Assembly (NCBI GenBank): GCA_947471745.1
Contig: CANJKZ010001109.1
Span: forward strand, 1,798,001 to 1,862,000
From: Closterium sp. Naga37s-1
Lineage: Eukaryota; Streptophyta; Zygnematophyceae; Desmidiales; Closteriaceae
Direction: 5' to 3'
Length of the DNA: 64,000 nt
The translations under genes were made by a program, and so were the position numbers. Of the stretch, positions 1 to 12,084 are shown piece by piece (the stretch's first letter is position 1; the number at the start of each line of letters is the position of its first letter). A model generated the notes under the pieces. It did not search any database. It was not told the DNA's origin and saw only the letters and a program-made list of their open reading frames with translations.

Positions 1-2499
1 CTTGTAGTATAAGGACTCGAGGAACTTCACATCCCTTGACACAGTCAGCTGCTCGCTAGTCAAATCCCATATCAACCAGCCCTTGTGATCCTTAGCAAGC
101 CCCAAGTGCACACCCCATCTCCCAGAAGCTTCCAGTTTTCCCCTCTTCTCCTTAGGCACATGAAACACCACAATGCACCGAAAGGCTCTCAGCATGTTCA
201 CAGCTGGTGCACTCCCATACCACTTGGTGTAGGGGACCCATTGCTTGTCCCCCACTGTTGCCAGCACCCTGTTCTTCACAAGGGCGACCTGCCGCAGTGC
301 AGTCACCCAAAACGGATCTGGCAGCCCTGCACGCCCAAGGAGAGTGCGAGCACCTTCCTGCAGGGTCCGGTTAAACCGCTCAGCCACACCGTTCTGTTGC
401 GGGTTGTAGGGCATTGTGAGCTGATGCTGGATCCCCTTCCGCTTCAGCTCCTTCTCAAAATCAGAGCCGATGAACTCTCCTCCGTTGTCGGTGCGGATCA
501 CCTTCACCTTGTGTCCGCTCTCCCTTTGTGCTCTCGGCATCCACTCCTTGAGAACAGCCGCTGCCACCTCCCCTTTAGTCTTCAGAGGGTAGACCCACAC
601 CGCACGCGTGTGGTCGTCCACAATGGTCAAGAAGTAGCGGCTGCCCGAGAGAGAAAGGGCCCTCGTGGGGCCCACCACATCCATGTGCACAAGCGCGAGC
701 GGTGCCTTGGCTGGTCTCGTGCTGCTGCTGAAGGGAAACTTCGTGAACTTCGTTTCAAGGCATGTTGGGCAGCTCCCAATCTCCTTCGCTGCCCCCTTCA
801 CCTCCAACCCCTTCAAGCTCCCATCCTTCACCAACTTCTGTAGCATCGGTATGTTGATGTGGCACAACCTCTCGTGCCACGTCTCCCAATCGGCCTCACC
901 ACTCCCGGATGAAGCCTTTGCCCATGCAGCTGTCGTATCCACACCAGCAAGCACCTCACCATGTGGCTGCTGTGGCTGCTGCACCTTCTTGACTGCATCC
1001 AGGGCCCCACCAATTGGTGCAATCTTCTCTCCCCCTGCAGCTACCTTAGCCGTTGCTGCAGCCGCTGCCGTTGCTGGTGGTTTCCCATTCCAAGGGATGA
1101 TGGGCAGCTGCCACAGGTCCTTGATGCAGCTGCTCTTCTCCTCCAAATCCCACAGCAGCAACTTCCCAAGCTTTTCACGGCAGCTGGTTGGGCCGAATGT
1201 AACTTTGGCCTTGCTTTTCTGCAGCCGGCGCACAGAGAGGAGGTTAGCGGATAAACCTTCAACCAACAGCACATTCCCCAGCCCCACAAGCCCCCCATTA
1301 GCTCCCATAACCTTGGCATTCCCAACACCAATCACAGGGAGCAAGGCACCTGAAGCGGCAGCCACAAACTTGATCTTCCCAGGGGGTTTTACCTCGTCAA
1401 GCAAATCTGCCCGTGGGGTCATGTGACTTGTGCAACCTGAATCTATCACCCAGTGGGTGAGGGGGTGCATCACAACCTTCCCAACTGAACCCACATCACC
1501 CCCACTCCCTTGCACATCCTCAACCATGAGGAACATCCCAGGGTCAGCTTTACCTTGTGCACCATCACCTTGTGCACCTGAACCTTGCACAGCGCCACCT
1601 CGTGCATGTTCACCACTTGGCGGCTTCATGCCTTGGGGCGCCCATCCCTCAGGCCGGCTGAAACACTTGAACCATGGGTGTCCAGCCTTCTTGCAGTACC
1701 AGCAGGCACCCTCCATTCGGGTGCTCCCCCTGCCTCCAGAGCTCCCATGCCCCTCATTATAGTCACCTCGGCCTCTCCCTCTGCCAAAGCCTCTCCCACG
1801 GCCTCGGCCTCTCCCTCCCCCTCTTCCTCTACTGCCTCCTGCAGCTCCATACCCCTCAGCAGTTTTGTTGGCAGCACCACCTCCCGTGTGGCGCCTGCGG
1901 AAGTCCTCCTACAGGATCTGCTACCGTAGCCACTCAGGCGTCCACTTGTCCTGCTGAACGTTGAGGGTGGGGATGAGGTTATCCCATGAGTTGTCGAGCA
2001 CCGAGATGATCTTGGTGCATTGCTGCATCTGCGACACCTCGCTGCCCGCCGCTGCCATCCTCGCATAGGTGTCCTTGACCTTGTCAAGCACCGGCTTCAC
2101 ATCGTCTCCCGGCCGCATTGAGAGGGCAGCCAGCTCCTTCTCCAATACGATCACCATCGGCAGCGTGTTGGGCTGAACCACGTCGCGTAGCAGCTTCCAC
2201 GCCTTTGGTCCCGAGTCATCGAGCTCCACCAAATCCTTGATGTGCTGGAACATGTCGTTGTTGACCGACTGTAGAATCAAGTCGTACAGCACCGCGCTTT
2301 TCTCAATCCATCGATCGCGGGCATCTCCTTCCTCCGGCATCTTCTCTTCTCCCATCGCGAGTTTCAGCAGCTTATAGCGCTTGAAGGCGCTCCGCATCCG
2401 CCCGCTCCATTCCTCGTAGTTGGAGCCATCCAACGCCTCAATCTTGGATGGTGGCGGCTCACTCCTCTTCTCAGCTGCTTCTCCACTCCCTTGACTCAT
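1..2499 (-). pseudogene. Copia A gag-protease-integrase polyprotein, two nonsense codons, 3' end outside window
   Basis: Start ATG at 2499 (MSQGSGEAAEK). The Gag region carries the Copia pattern NYEEW..RM, followed by an Arg/Gly-rich stretch and a zinc knuckle (CWYCKKAGHPWFKC, ~1665-1705). The aspartic protease motif is WVIDSGCTSHM at ~1420-1455. Integrase has its zinc finger (H..H, CPTC) near 760-890 and the core motif HMDVVGP at ~670-690, with the downstream DNGGEF and QQNGVAER blocks. Two in-frame TAG codons (1921-1923 and 1909-1911) break Gag just before the Arg-rich part. From there the frame stays open to base 1. It would be a normal Copia polyprotein apart from those stops and the cut by the window edge, so it is a recently disabled copy. 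Confidence 0.85.
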
Positions 2500-2543
2500 C
2501 TCCTCTGCTCCCAGTCACAGGTTCCAGCTCCCCCCTCTTTGCG

Positions 2544-3060
2544 ATGTTGCGACAGATTGGAAGGCCCACATTTTTCTTGACATTGTCGATCGCTGACACA
2601 AAATTGGCCGATCTTCATACGATACTGTTAAACATTAATAAACTACGAGGAAATCCAGCTAAAGTGGCAGACGATTGTAGCGTACCATTAGATTTTAATA
2701 CGATAAGTACTTTAGTACGGAACGATCCGGTTACATGTGCTCGGTATTATGAATTTAGGAAAAAATCATTGTTTTCTAACTTGCTGTCTTCGAAGTCCTC
2801 AGTATTAAGCGGCATCGATGACAATTTTGTTTTGGACGAGTTCCAACATCGAGGTGCGCCACACACTCACGCTGTTTTGTGGAGCAAAACTGGTAAGGAC
2901 GTCTCTTTGGACAACAACGTGAGTATACTTGATTTTGCAGATAAGCATATCAGTTGCTCTTCGGATGGTTTGGATCCGCAATTACTATTGTTACGAACCC
3001 ATAGACATTCTAAATCTTGCCAGCGGAAGTCGGCCTACACAACAATACACCCCCTTTGCT
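2544..3060 (+). pseudogene. Helitron Rep (helitron-like N domain) fragment
   Basis: The plus frame encodes MLRQIGRPTFFLTLS..ADTK, then RNDPVTCARYYEF, then FQHRGAPHTHAVLW and THRHSKSCQRK. These match, in order, the conserved blocks of the Helitron Rep N-terminal domain, including the HUH nuclease motif (PHTHAVLW). The frame is lost after the RHSKSC block, so the catalytic Tyr region and helicase are absent. Base composition is clearly more AT-rich than the flanking Copia DNA. It lies in the leader of Copia A, between primer site and gag. Neither Helitron end (TC start, hairpin-CTRR end) was identified, so the true borders are unknown. Confidence 0.75.
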
Positions 3061-3240
3061 GTCCACACCGAAGTCCCACACAAGTTCCACAAGTGTCGGC
3101 GCAAACGAAATTTCGGCAGAGTTTCCCCTTAGCGGAAATCACATCCAACCTCCAGAACTCCACTTAGGCACGCCCACAGGCCATGGTGGGTCTAGGAGGG
3201 TCTTCACACTTCAGTAGACTCTCCACAAAGTCCTTAATCC

Positions 3241-3252
3241 GCTCTGATACCA
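3241..3252 (-). promoter_or_regulatory. Primer binding site of Copia A
   Basis: On the minus strand this reads TGGTATCAGAGC, the usual plant Copia primer site complementary to initiator tRNA-Met, two bases after the LTR end (..CTAACA). Confidence 0.85.
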
Positions 3253-3254
3253 CT

Positions 3255-4110
3255 TGTTAGAGACTAAGGACGGAGTCTATGAAGATTAGGAACCGAAATA
3301 TCTCAAAATCATTGGTCTCAATTTCTGGACAGAATAGTCGCGCTCACAAGAAACGCCGTCGACAAAAATTTCACAGTCAAAACTTCACAAAACTCAGACA
3401 TGTTGTAGCCCTATTTCGTGGCTACAATTCCCAATTTGAATCGTATCAAGATGTGAAGTATTTCTTCAGTTATCAATTTCGGCGCACTAGGGGGTATGCT
3501 GCCATAGAATCTTAACTCAATCACAATTGTCTCACAATTACCACACAAGGAAGTAAGAGTAGCAATTAACCAGGTGGGAGGGAAGAGGAGGACGAGAGGG
3601 AAGGTCCCCAAGGAGTCCCCAACCAAGGAAACCCCATAAGCATACCAAATCCCTTCGCTATAGGAACCCCACTTTTACTTTTGTCACTTTCCAACCCATG
3701 CCATCCACCTTGCCCAACTTGGCCACACTTGCCAACCTGGTTTGGCACCTCCCAACCACTTGGCAGCATCTACAGTGATGTTGACGAATTTCCCAACCCC
3801 CAAAAGTCTATACCCCTTATGGAGTCAACCCCACAACTTCCCATAGTCACCACAACCAAATATCAAAAGCATACGAACTTCCAACGTTCGTAACTTTCTT
3901 GTTCGTGCTCCGATTGAAGCGATACTTGGTTCGTCGGAAAGCTCTTGAGCAGAGGAGTCACTTCAGATATCTGCTCAAGCCAAATAACACACACACACAC
4001 ACACTCAGAAAACCAAACCACATCAAACACAAATTCTTGCACACGCTCACACCACGCATGCAACGCACGAACATGTGATGGGAGGCAGACATACGTGAAT
4101 GCAAGTGATA
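3255..4110 (-). repeat. 5' LTR of Copia A (outer end uncertain)
   Basis: Begins TGTTAG directly beyond the primer site. The interval is AT-rich, has no convincing ORF, and includes a (CA)n tract at ~3986-4005. With no second copy in the window, the outer end cannot be set. LTRs of the related element B are 738-760 bp. Confidence 0.5.
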
Positions 4111-4239
4111 GCATCACATAATACGAGCAAGAGCAGACACATGCGGTGCTCCTACGAATATATATTTTCTTTGCGATCTGATCGGCACCCGCAGCAACAA
4201 CAACGGCGGCGGCAGGCACCGACAAATGTACATGTGACA

Positions 4240-4470
4240 ACAACAGCAACTACAATTTATCTTGAGGCTCCAAATCGGAGGCTACCAGATGCGTTCGATC
4301 AGAGCATAAAAGACAGTGAAGTCCGTCGATTCATCGTCAACCTCGAGACTTATTTCGAAGCCGTTGGATGCACGACCCGGATCCACGACGTGACTCGAAT
4401 ACCGCTCGCAGCGACATTGTTACGAGACCCAACGCTCGAATGGATTTTTGCAAACAGCAGCATCGTCTGA
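4240..4470 (+). pseudogene. Ty3/Gypsy-like gag fragment
   Basis: A plus-strand frame ending at 4470 encodes RRLPDAFDQSIKDSEVRRFIVNLETYFEAVG..DVTRIPLAATLLRDPTLEW. The spacing resembles the capsid-region core of Ty3-type Gag (..VRRFI..LETYFE....LLRD..LEW). Only about 75 residues are recognisable before a stop. No protease, RT or LTR belongs to it here. It is an isolated fossil fragment between elements A and D. Confidence 0.5.
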
Positions 4471-5761
4471 GGCGAAGGGACGTGGATGCAATATCACGCA
4501 TCACTGATTGAAAGATTGGAACAGATGTCGCGCGTATTGCTGTGAGGGGGAGGGTGAGGGAGCAGCAGTAGTGGTCACACCCATCCGCTTCCTCCTCCAA
4601 TATTCTCTCTCGTCCTCCTTATTTCTCCTCTGTCCGTCATGCACCGCCTACCTCCACTCCTCTGCGCGTCCTGCTCCCCCCTCTTCCGATCGCCGCTGCC
4701 ACTGCCTCCAACTGCTATGCTGTTGTTTCCAACCGTTCTGCCGCCATCTCCGACTGCTCGATCGCTCCAGCTCCTCTTGCCTTTTGGCACGCACACCAAG
4801 CAACTGCTGTGGGGGTTTCAACCATAGCCGAGCACATGTCGAGGGGGGTGTGTACCGCGACGGTTGTTGCTGCTGCAATTATTGGCTTAAGAGGGGGTCC
4901 CTAGAGGGTGTCATACACCCAGTAAGGGGGTTTTCCATGTTTGCTTGCTTCTTTCGCTGCGCACTCTGCCTGGTGTACCCCCTCAAAAGGATATTAACTG
5001 CACTTGGTTTTCATCGCAAGCCATGGTTGATTTCATAAGACTGAAATTGTCTGAAATTTCATACCATTTTCCTCATAATCCTGTTTTTTCAAAGTTGTCC
5101 GTTTTCAATGATGAGTACTTCATACTCGGGTATTTTTCAGTGCTGAGAGATTCATTGTACTGACTTGGCGGATAATGAGTCCTCAGACTACATAGAGTAC
5201 AGATCTTTAAATGCGAATCTAAAACTACTAGGAAATTTCTGCAACGTCATATGTTATCGGGCAATGATAACACACACCCTGCTATTGCATACGAAATCTG
5301 TACTTGGCGGTTTTGCTACCCGTTTTCTGGTCAAATGCTCTCAAATTGATGCGATGTGTCATGAGCCTGGCAAAGTTGTTGCTGCTGCTACGCCGCGTCA
5401 GTGGGGAAACTTCATTGTGCAGACAAACAGTTTACTTGACAGTGCGACGTGCACGGTACAGCAATGCCGAGTGACGGGCATGGCGGTGCGACACCACCGA
5501 CGACAGCCAGCACCCATCAATTAGGTTTGGAACCATAGAATTGTTATTCTCCAGGGCTTCCTTCACCAGCTTGGAATGGGTTACTTGATTGCCTCTCTTC
5601 AGTTTGTGACTCATACTTGTTGCACGAGTTTTTCTCATGCTCCACCCAGATTACTGTAGTGATCGTTCGAAGTCCGCTGATGCGGACAGGCCGCAAAGAA
5701 GGAGGATATCGCCGCTGTTGGTAGGTCGGGGCTTGACTGCCTACGCCCCATAATAACACTA
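4471..5761. other. Unassigned interval between Copia A and D
   Basis: I recognise no gene. 4560-4900 is C/T-rich. 5010-5440 is more AT-rich and carries two overlapping plus-strand frames (4945-5163 and 5165-5524) without a family signature. This is probably decayed mobile or intergenic DNA. Confidence 0.4.
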
Positions 5762-7920
5762 GTCGTTCCCGATGCTAGTGTGGCCAAACCGTCTCCCGCA
5801 CCTCCAGCAAATCCAATTCACCTAGCTCCTGCCGTCGCATCTTCTAATTAGAGCCCCAGCTGTACTTACTGAGCGATTCTAGGGACGGTTTCTCGCTTTT
5901 TGACCTCACGTCTCGCGCCTCTCTCGCCCCTCCCGACACAGCTGACAGTGCGACTCGCTCACAGTGGCTTACCCGTTACGCTGCTGCTCGCCTAGCCGTT
6001 CGCAACCACCTGCCATTAGCCAAGCGTGCTCACTTTGGCCAGCACAAGACTGCTAGAGCCCCGTACGACGCTGTAGTCGCTCGTTACCCCTCCCCGGCCA
6101 CTGCTGCTCTAGGCCGTCTTATACTGCCCTACCTGTTCCCAGAGCTGTCCGCCTTTGCTACAGTCGCCGACCTCGTCACTCACCTTCGCACAAGTGACGT
6201 CCGCTACCGAGCCGCGCTTCCCGCCGAGTTTCTAGCCAAGAACCCTCCTCCCATGTACATCACGCTCTACTACATCGTCACCCGCCTCCCTGACTCTCTT
6301 AGCGCAGTCAGGGACCTCCTTCTCGCCCTTGACCCCACAGCCCTCACTGTCGACCTGCTCGAGTAGCACCTCCTTGTAGCTGAGACTAGTAGAGTCGCTG
6401 TAGGCGCTTCTCGTGGCACTCCTTGCACTCCCTTCTTTGAGGGGTGTTCCCCCTTTCCCCTTGTCCCCTCTATTGCTTCTACTGTTGTTGTAGACTTCCT
6501 TCATGCTGAGGAGGTCGGGGTTGCGTCTGATCCTAGTGGGAGGCGCCGCAGCGGCTGGGGCAAGGGAGGCCAGGGTGGTGGGGGTGGCAGTGGTGGAGGC
6601 GGTGGTGGGGGCGGTGGAGGCGGTGGAGGTGGCGGTGGTGGCGGAGGGAGTGGTGGTGGGAGTGGAGGCGTTGGTGGCGGCGGTGGTGGCGGCGGTGGTG
6701 GCGGCGGTGGTGGCGGCAGTGGGGGTGGTGGCGGCAGCAGTGGTGGCGACAGTGGGAGTGGTGGCGGTAGCAGCGGTGGCAATCGGGGTGGAGCTAGTCA
6801 GAGGGGAGGTTCTGGCGGTGGCCAGAGGCAGCAGCACCAGCGTCCGAGCGAGACCCCTTCGCCCCAGCAGCTTCGTGAGTGGTTTGCTCAGCGTGGGGCG
6901 TCTGCGGGTAGTGGTCGCTGCCCGTATGTCATTCGCACAGGTGTCCGCACTGGTCAGACATGCGGGAAGCTTCACACCCAGTACCGCTGCTTCTCCCGTC
7001 TTGACGACGCCTTTCGCGCAGAGTTTCCCGATGCGACTGAGTTCCCCCGCTGGGCAGAGCTGCTTAGGCAGGGTGTTGATATCTTTGCTCTTGACTATGA
7101 TGCTATCCTTGCTGCCATGTATGCATTGACTATTAGTGCTGAGGGTGACTGTTACCGGTATATGCCGTCCGACCTGGGTATAGAGTCTGCTGCTCTAGGT
7201 GCTAGTGAGTCTGCTCTCCCTGGTAATGAGCCTGCTGAGGCCTTGCACACCTTCACGCTTGACTCAGGTGCTTCCCGCTGTATCTTTTGCGGCAGTACCA
7301 CAGTTACACAACTCCTTGCACCTGTTGCTCTCAGACTGGCTGACCCCTCAGAAGGCCCAGTTCTTGCATGTTCCTCCACTTTTCTCCCGTGTCCGGCGGT
7401 TCCCTCCGGCTCACTCTCAGGTCTTCACCTCCCCTCGTTCTCTACGAACTTGGTGAGTACTGCTGCCCTTCAGGATGCGATGGTCACTACCACCACTCAT
7501 GGGGGTCAGCATGTGTCGATCTGCACGTGTACACGGACGGGCCATCACCTGGCCACGTTCACCCGTCAGCCTGGGTCGAGTCTGTACACACTTACGACTA
7601 AGCCTCCTCAGGTAGCTGCGTCATCGTCCGCGTCAGGTCAGCTTGCAGCCCCTTGCTCGTGTCGAGCCTTGTCGCACCAGACTCTCCTTTGGCACTACCG
7701 CCTTGGTCACCCCTCCCTGCCACGCCTCCGTGGCATGCACTCCCATCTCCTTGTCTCTGGTCTTCCCAGATCTCTCCCTGCCCTCCCGCGCTCGCCTGCT
7801 CTGCTCTGCCTCACTTGCGTCGAGGGGCGGCAGCGCGCCGCTCCTCACTCCTCCTCGTTTCCCCTGATAGAGGCTCCCCTGCACACTCTTCACATGGACG
7901 TGTGGGGCCCAACCCGCGTC
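5762..7920 (+). pseudogene. Copia D gag-protease region with poly-Gly tract
   Basis: The recognisable Gag starts near 5762 (LVVPDASVAKPSPAPP). A frameshift near 5860 leads to the capsid-like part (SLFDLTSRASLAPPD..AALGRLILPYLFPELSAF). A TAG at 6364-6366 replaces a Gln in LLEQHL. 6570-6790 encodes an almost pure Gly/Ser tract of about 70 residues, where most Copia elements have a basic linker and zinc knuckle. A Cys/His cluster follows (CPYVIRTG..CGKLHTQYRC). The protease motif is FTLDSGASRCIF at ~7255-7290. The integrase zinc finger (HYRLGHPSLPRL and CLTCVEGRQ) ends the segment. Whether the Gly tract is functional or expanded slippage cannot be told from one copy. Confidence 0.8.
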
Positions 7921-10900
7921 CGTGGATAGGGCCGCGAGCGGTACTTTCCGCTGGTTGTTGACGACTACTCGCGTTACAGCTCGGTCTTCCCCTTGCGCAG
8001 CAAAGGGGAGGTCCCTGATGATTTGATCCCTTGGATCCGCGCTGTCCATCTCCAGCTCCGCGAGCGGTTTGAGACGGACCTTCCTGTCCTGCGTCTGCAC
8101 TCTAACAAAGGTGGTGAGCTTGCCTCCGACCTCGTGGGGAGGGCATTCGCCAGACGTTCACGCTTCTGGCCTCTCCGTTAGCAGAATGGGGTTGCTGAGC
8201 GCCGCATTGGCTTAGTCATGGAGGTTGCTCGTACCTCCATTATCCATGCGGCTGCCACCCATTTTCTGTGGCCCTTTGCGGTCCGGTACGCTGCGCATCA
8301 GCTCAACCTCTGGCCCCGTTACTCCTTGCCGGAGACCTTGCCGACACTGCGTTGGACGGGAGAGGTTGGTGATGCGTCGGTGTTCCGGGTCTGGGGATCG
8401 CGTGCGCTTGTCCGCGATGCTTCCGCGGACAAGCTCTCCTCCCGCGCCATTCCTTGTGTCTTCTTTGGCTTTTCCCCTGACGCGCCTGGCCGGCAGTTTT
8501 ACCACCCCACCTCGCGCCATGTCCTGCCCTCTCAGGACGTCATGTTTAACGAGTCGGTTCCCTTTTACCGTCCCTTCCCCTACCGCACTGCCCCTCCCCC
8601 CCCCCCCGACGCTCTTCCTCGCACCAGGTCGTCCTCCGGTAGACCCCCTCCCCCCTCAGGGTCCTGCTCCCTCAGGTGTGTCCCAGGTAGACCCTGTCGA
8701 GCCGGTCGCGGTAGCTGTCGACTCTGGTGCTGCTAGGGGTGCTGCGTCTGGGGGTGCGGGTGCGGGGCCTAGGGGTGCTTAGCCTGAGCGTGTGGAGCCT
8801 TGGGGTGCAGAGCCTGAGGGTGCTGAGCCTGAGCGTGCGGAGCGTGGGGGTGCTAAGCCTGAGCGTGCTAAGCCTAGAGGTACTTTGACTGCTGGTAGCC
8901 CCCCGGGTGCCTCGTCACGGCGGGAGCCTCTCTCTCCACCGCAGCTGCGCGAGTGGCTGGAGCCTTCAGAGTGGGGCTGCTGGAGCTGGGAGGCCTACCA
9001 CTGGAGACCCTGGATCTGGAAGTGCTGGAGCTGAAGGTACCGGAGGTGCTGGAGCTGCTAGTCCCGGAGGTACTCGTACTGGAGGTACTGGAGCTGCTGG
9101 AGCTAGTGGCACTACAGGCGCTGGAGCTGGGGACCCTGGAGCTGGAGGTGCTGGAGCCGCTAGTCCCGGAGGTGCTTGTAGTGGAGGTGCTGGAGCTGCT
9201 GGAGGTGTTGGAGCCGCTGGTCCTGGAGGTGCTGGAGCCGCTGGTCCTGGAGGTGCTGGAGGTGCTGGAGCTGCTGGAGCTGCGGGAGCGGGAGCTGGAG
9301 ACCCCGGAGCTGGAGGCGCTGGCTCTAGGGGTACTGGTGCAGTTGGTCCTGGTTCTGGAGGAACTGTGCGGCCGCGACCGTACTTCGTTCCACTGCTTTA
9401 GCAGGTTTCTGGTCTCCTGTCCTCTACTGGCCTTACTCCTCCCTTACGGTGTCCACCTCCTGACCAGTCCCAGCCGCAGTTACAGCCAGCCTCCTTACTG
9501 CCTGCTCATGCTCCTTACACTGAGCAGACTGAAGGCCTTACAGAGCGTCGTGAGCCTGCGTCTTGCCCTGCCTCGCCTCTTCACGCTGGTCGAGCTGGTA
9601 GTCGTGTTCCGCGTCCGCGTCCTCCTCCTGTCCCTGGCAAGCACCATATGGCACTTCGTCCTTCCTCTGTTCCACTGCGAGTTCCCCTGCCGTCTCCTCC
9701 TGCGTCCTCTCTTGCTGACGGACCAGACCCTGTGTCTGACTTACTTCGTGCTGCTAGTCCTACTGTCACACGTCTTCTGGCTACTGTTGTCACCGACCCT
9801 TCGTTTGTGTCCACTGCTGCGGTTGCCTTAGCTGCTGAGCTTGTTGATTTTGCTGCCGCCTGTCGTCTCGACTACGCCGCTAGTCTTGTTGCTGAGTCTG
9901 AGTCTGTCTGTCCTCCGGCCGTCGGGGGTGAGTGTGCTCATGGCACGGACGTCCTTGAGGACAGGCAGGAGGAGTGTCTTGCAGCTGCTGTACCTCATCT
10001 CGTGTCCATGCTGATTGCACCTTAGGGAGACCCGGATGCACTAGACACCCCGACCCCGTGCTCTTACGCAGAGGCGATTACGGGTCCCTACTCCTCTCAG
10101 TGGCAGACAGTCATGGACGCAGAAAAGGCATCCTGGAAGTCCACGGGCACTTACGTCGACGTAGTTCCTCCTCTTGGGGCGAACATAGTCGATGGCATGT
10201 CGATTTTCAGGGTGAAGTGGCCGCCGGGTTCTCCGCCTGCCTTCAAGGCTCGTTACGTGGCACGCGGCTTCAGTCAACGACAGGGAGTTGACTTCTTCCA
10301 GACCTTCTCCCCTACCCCGAAGATGACCACTCTTCGGGTACAGCTGCACGTCGCCGCTCAGCGTGACTACGAGCTTCACTCTCTTGACTTCAGCACAGCT
10401 TTCTTACAGGGCAGCCTGCACGAGGAGATCTGGCTGCGCTGCCCACCTGGCTTCACTGGGTCGTTTACTGGAGGTACCCAGTGGAGCCTCCGGCGGCCAG
10501 TCTACGGTCTCCGCCAGGCGCCTCGCGAGTGGCACGACACACTGAGGACGACGCTTGCGGCTCTTGGGTTTGCTCCTTCGACTGCTGACCCGTCGCTGTT
10601 TCTATGCACCGACACTTCGCTACCGCCGTTCTACATCCTCGTGTACGTCGACGACTTGGTCTTTGCCACTGCTGACACTAAGGGACTGGCCCTGGTGAAT
10701 TCGGAGTTGCAGAAAAGACACAGCTGCACAGACCTGGGTGAGCTGCGTAGCTATCTTGGTTTGCACATCTCCCGGGACTGAGCACGCCGCACTATTACCT
10801 TGACTCAGTCACACATGGTGCAGCAGGTCCTTCAGCGCTTCGACTTTGAGTACTCCTCGCCACAGTCCACTCCTCTGCCTATCGATCACTCCCTCTCAGC

Positions 10901-11620
10901 TCCACCTTCGGACGAGTTCGTAGAGCTGAGTGGCCCGTATCCACAGCTTGTGGGCTGCCTCATGTACCTGATGACCTGCACTCGACATGACCTTGCCTAC
11001 CCTCTTAGCATCCTGGCATGCTACGTTGCGCCCGGGAGACACCGACCAGAGCACTGGAAGGCCGCTAAGAGGGTGTTGCGCTACTTTTGCAGTACGTCGG
11101 GCATGGGGCTCATGCTTGGAGGACAGGGTCCAGTTGTCCTCAATGGACACGCAGACGCTTCTTGGGTTTGGCTACGCAGCGGTCGTCACAGGGTTACACT
11201 TTCAGCCTTGGCACCGGCTCTGTTTCTTGGCGGTCTACCTGCTCGTCTTCTGTTCTCAGTTCCAGTTGTGAGGCTGAGATCTACGCAGGGGCCATGGCTG
11301 CACAGGAGTTACGCTGGCTCACCTACCTGCAGACCGACTTGGGAGAGCCGCCTCGTTCTCCTCCAGTTCTGTACGTCGACAACAAGGCCATGATTGCCTT
11401 GTGTCAGGAGCACAGACTGGAGCACGGAACGAAGCACATCGCTCTGCGCTACTTCCTTGCTCGAGAGTTGCAGCAACGTGGTCAGCTTCGTCTTGTTTAC
11501 GTGGCCTCTCAGACCAACACTGCTGATAACTTCACCAAGGCAATTCAGCCTTGTGATCATCAGCGTTTCTGTACTGTTCTAGGCCTTGTGCCTACTTCGC
11601 CTCACTTGCTCACTTCTTGA
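7921..11620 (+). pseudogene. Copia D integrase-RT-RNase H, multiply broken
   Basis: Continues from MDVWGP with the integrase core (VVDDYSRY, LHSNKGGEL, NGVAERRIGLVMEVARTS), a Pro-rich then Ala/Gly-rich spacer (~8580-9380), RT (SGTYVD.., TFSPTPKMTTLRV, FSTAFLQGS, LVYVDDLVFA at ~10640) and RNase H (CEAEIYAGAMAAQELRWL, YVDNKAMIALC, RTKHIALRYF-like, NTADNFTK). Nonsense codons interrupt it at 7927 (TAG), ~8179 (TAG), ~9399 (TAG), ~10023 (TAG) and ~10779 (TGA). Frameshifts lie in a poly-C run near 8600, near 8960 and near 11165. Compared with fragment E, several stops look like CAG to TAG or CGA to TGA. It is a dead copy. Confidence 0.85.
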
Positions 11621-11866
11621 CTTTGCGTGTACTGTGATCTATATATACATATACCTGCATGCTTACATTTGCTAGGTTGTGATCACTGTACTACTTGTTC
11701 TCTATTATATAACTCTGCTTGTGAACTGACCTTGTGGCCATTTGCTTGTGCTCAGAGTGTGTGGTGACTTTGTGATCCACCCTGAGCTTGCTTTGTTTTG
11801 TCGCTTCTCTTGACTGGTCTTGTGACCAATACTTTCTCTGGCTATCCCTCATTTCGCCTATGGGGG

Positions 11867-12084
11867 TGTCTCAAAACATATATGCTTATGTGCTTTAGGG
11901 TATGGGCGTTAGCACTAGGGGGTACACAATTTCTTTCGATGTTGTTCTTGTACCCCTCCCCCTTGACCTAATGACTCACTATTCTCCTAAGATTCTAACA
12001 CCTTGTATCGTGCCTATATAAAGGCATGTAGTTGTACCCAGGATCATATTATTTTTTTCTGAACTCAATCATTCGATCCTCACA
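11867..12084 (+). repeat. 3' LTR of Copia D
   Basis: Starts TGTCTC directly after the polypurine tract CTATGGGGGTG and ends ..CTCACA. It contains a TATA-like CCTATATAAAGG at ~12014-12025 and a poly-T run before its end. The interval 11621-11866 between the RNase H stop and the LTR is AT/GT-rich untranslated sequence, similar to the 3' part of fragment E. Confidence 0.65.

Larger units (their letters stand above)
1..4110 (-). mobile_element. Copia retrotransposon A (minus strand, truncated by window start)
   Basis: A Ty1/Copia element read right to left. The 5' LTR starts at plus position 3255 (TGTTAG), a tRNA-Met-type primer binding site lies at 3241-3252, and gag begins at 2499. Protease and integrase follow down to the window edge. 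RT and RNase H would lie left of position 1. The outer end of the LTR is not fixed, because its partner LTR is outside the window; ~4110 is a guess. A Helitron Rep fragment sits in the leader between the primer site and gag. Confidence 0.8.
5762..12084 (+). mobile_element. Copia retrotransposon D, 5'-truncated
   Basis: Starts abruptly inside the N-terminal gag coding sequence and runs through protease, integrase, RT and RNase H to a polypurine tract (CTATGGGGGTG) and a 3' LTR at 11867-12084. No matching 5' LTR or primer site is seen upstream. It belongs to the same family as fragment E, which provides an internal reference for its mutations. Confidence 0.8.

Noticed and set aside
1-843. Plus-strand ORFs at 85-843 and 665-1426
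   Set aside because: Antisense to the recognisable Copia A integrase and protease.
6501-6782. Minus-strand polyproline ORF
   Set aside because: Antisense shadow of the poly-Gly tract in Copia D gag.
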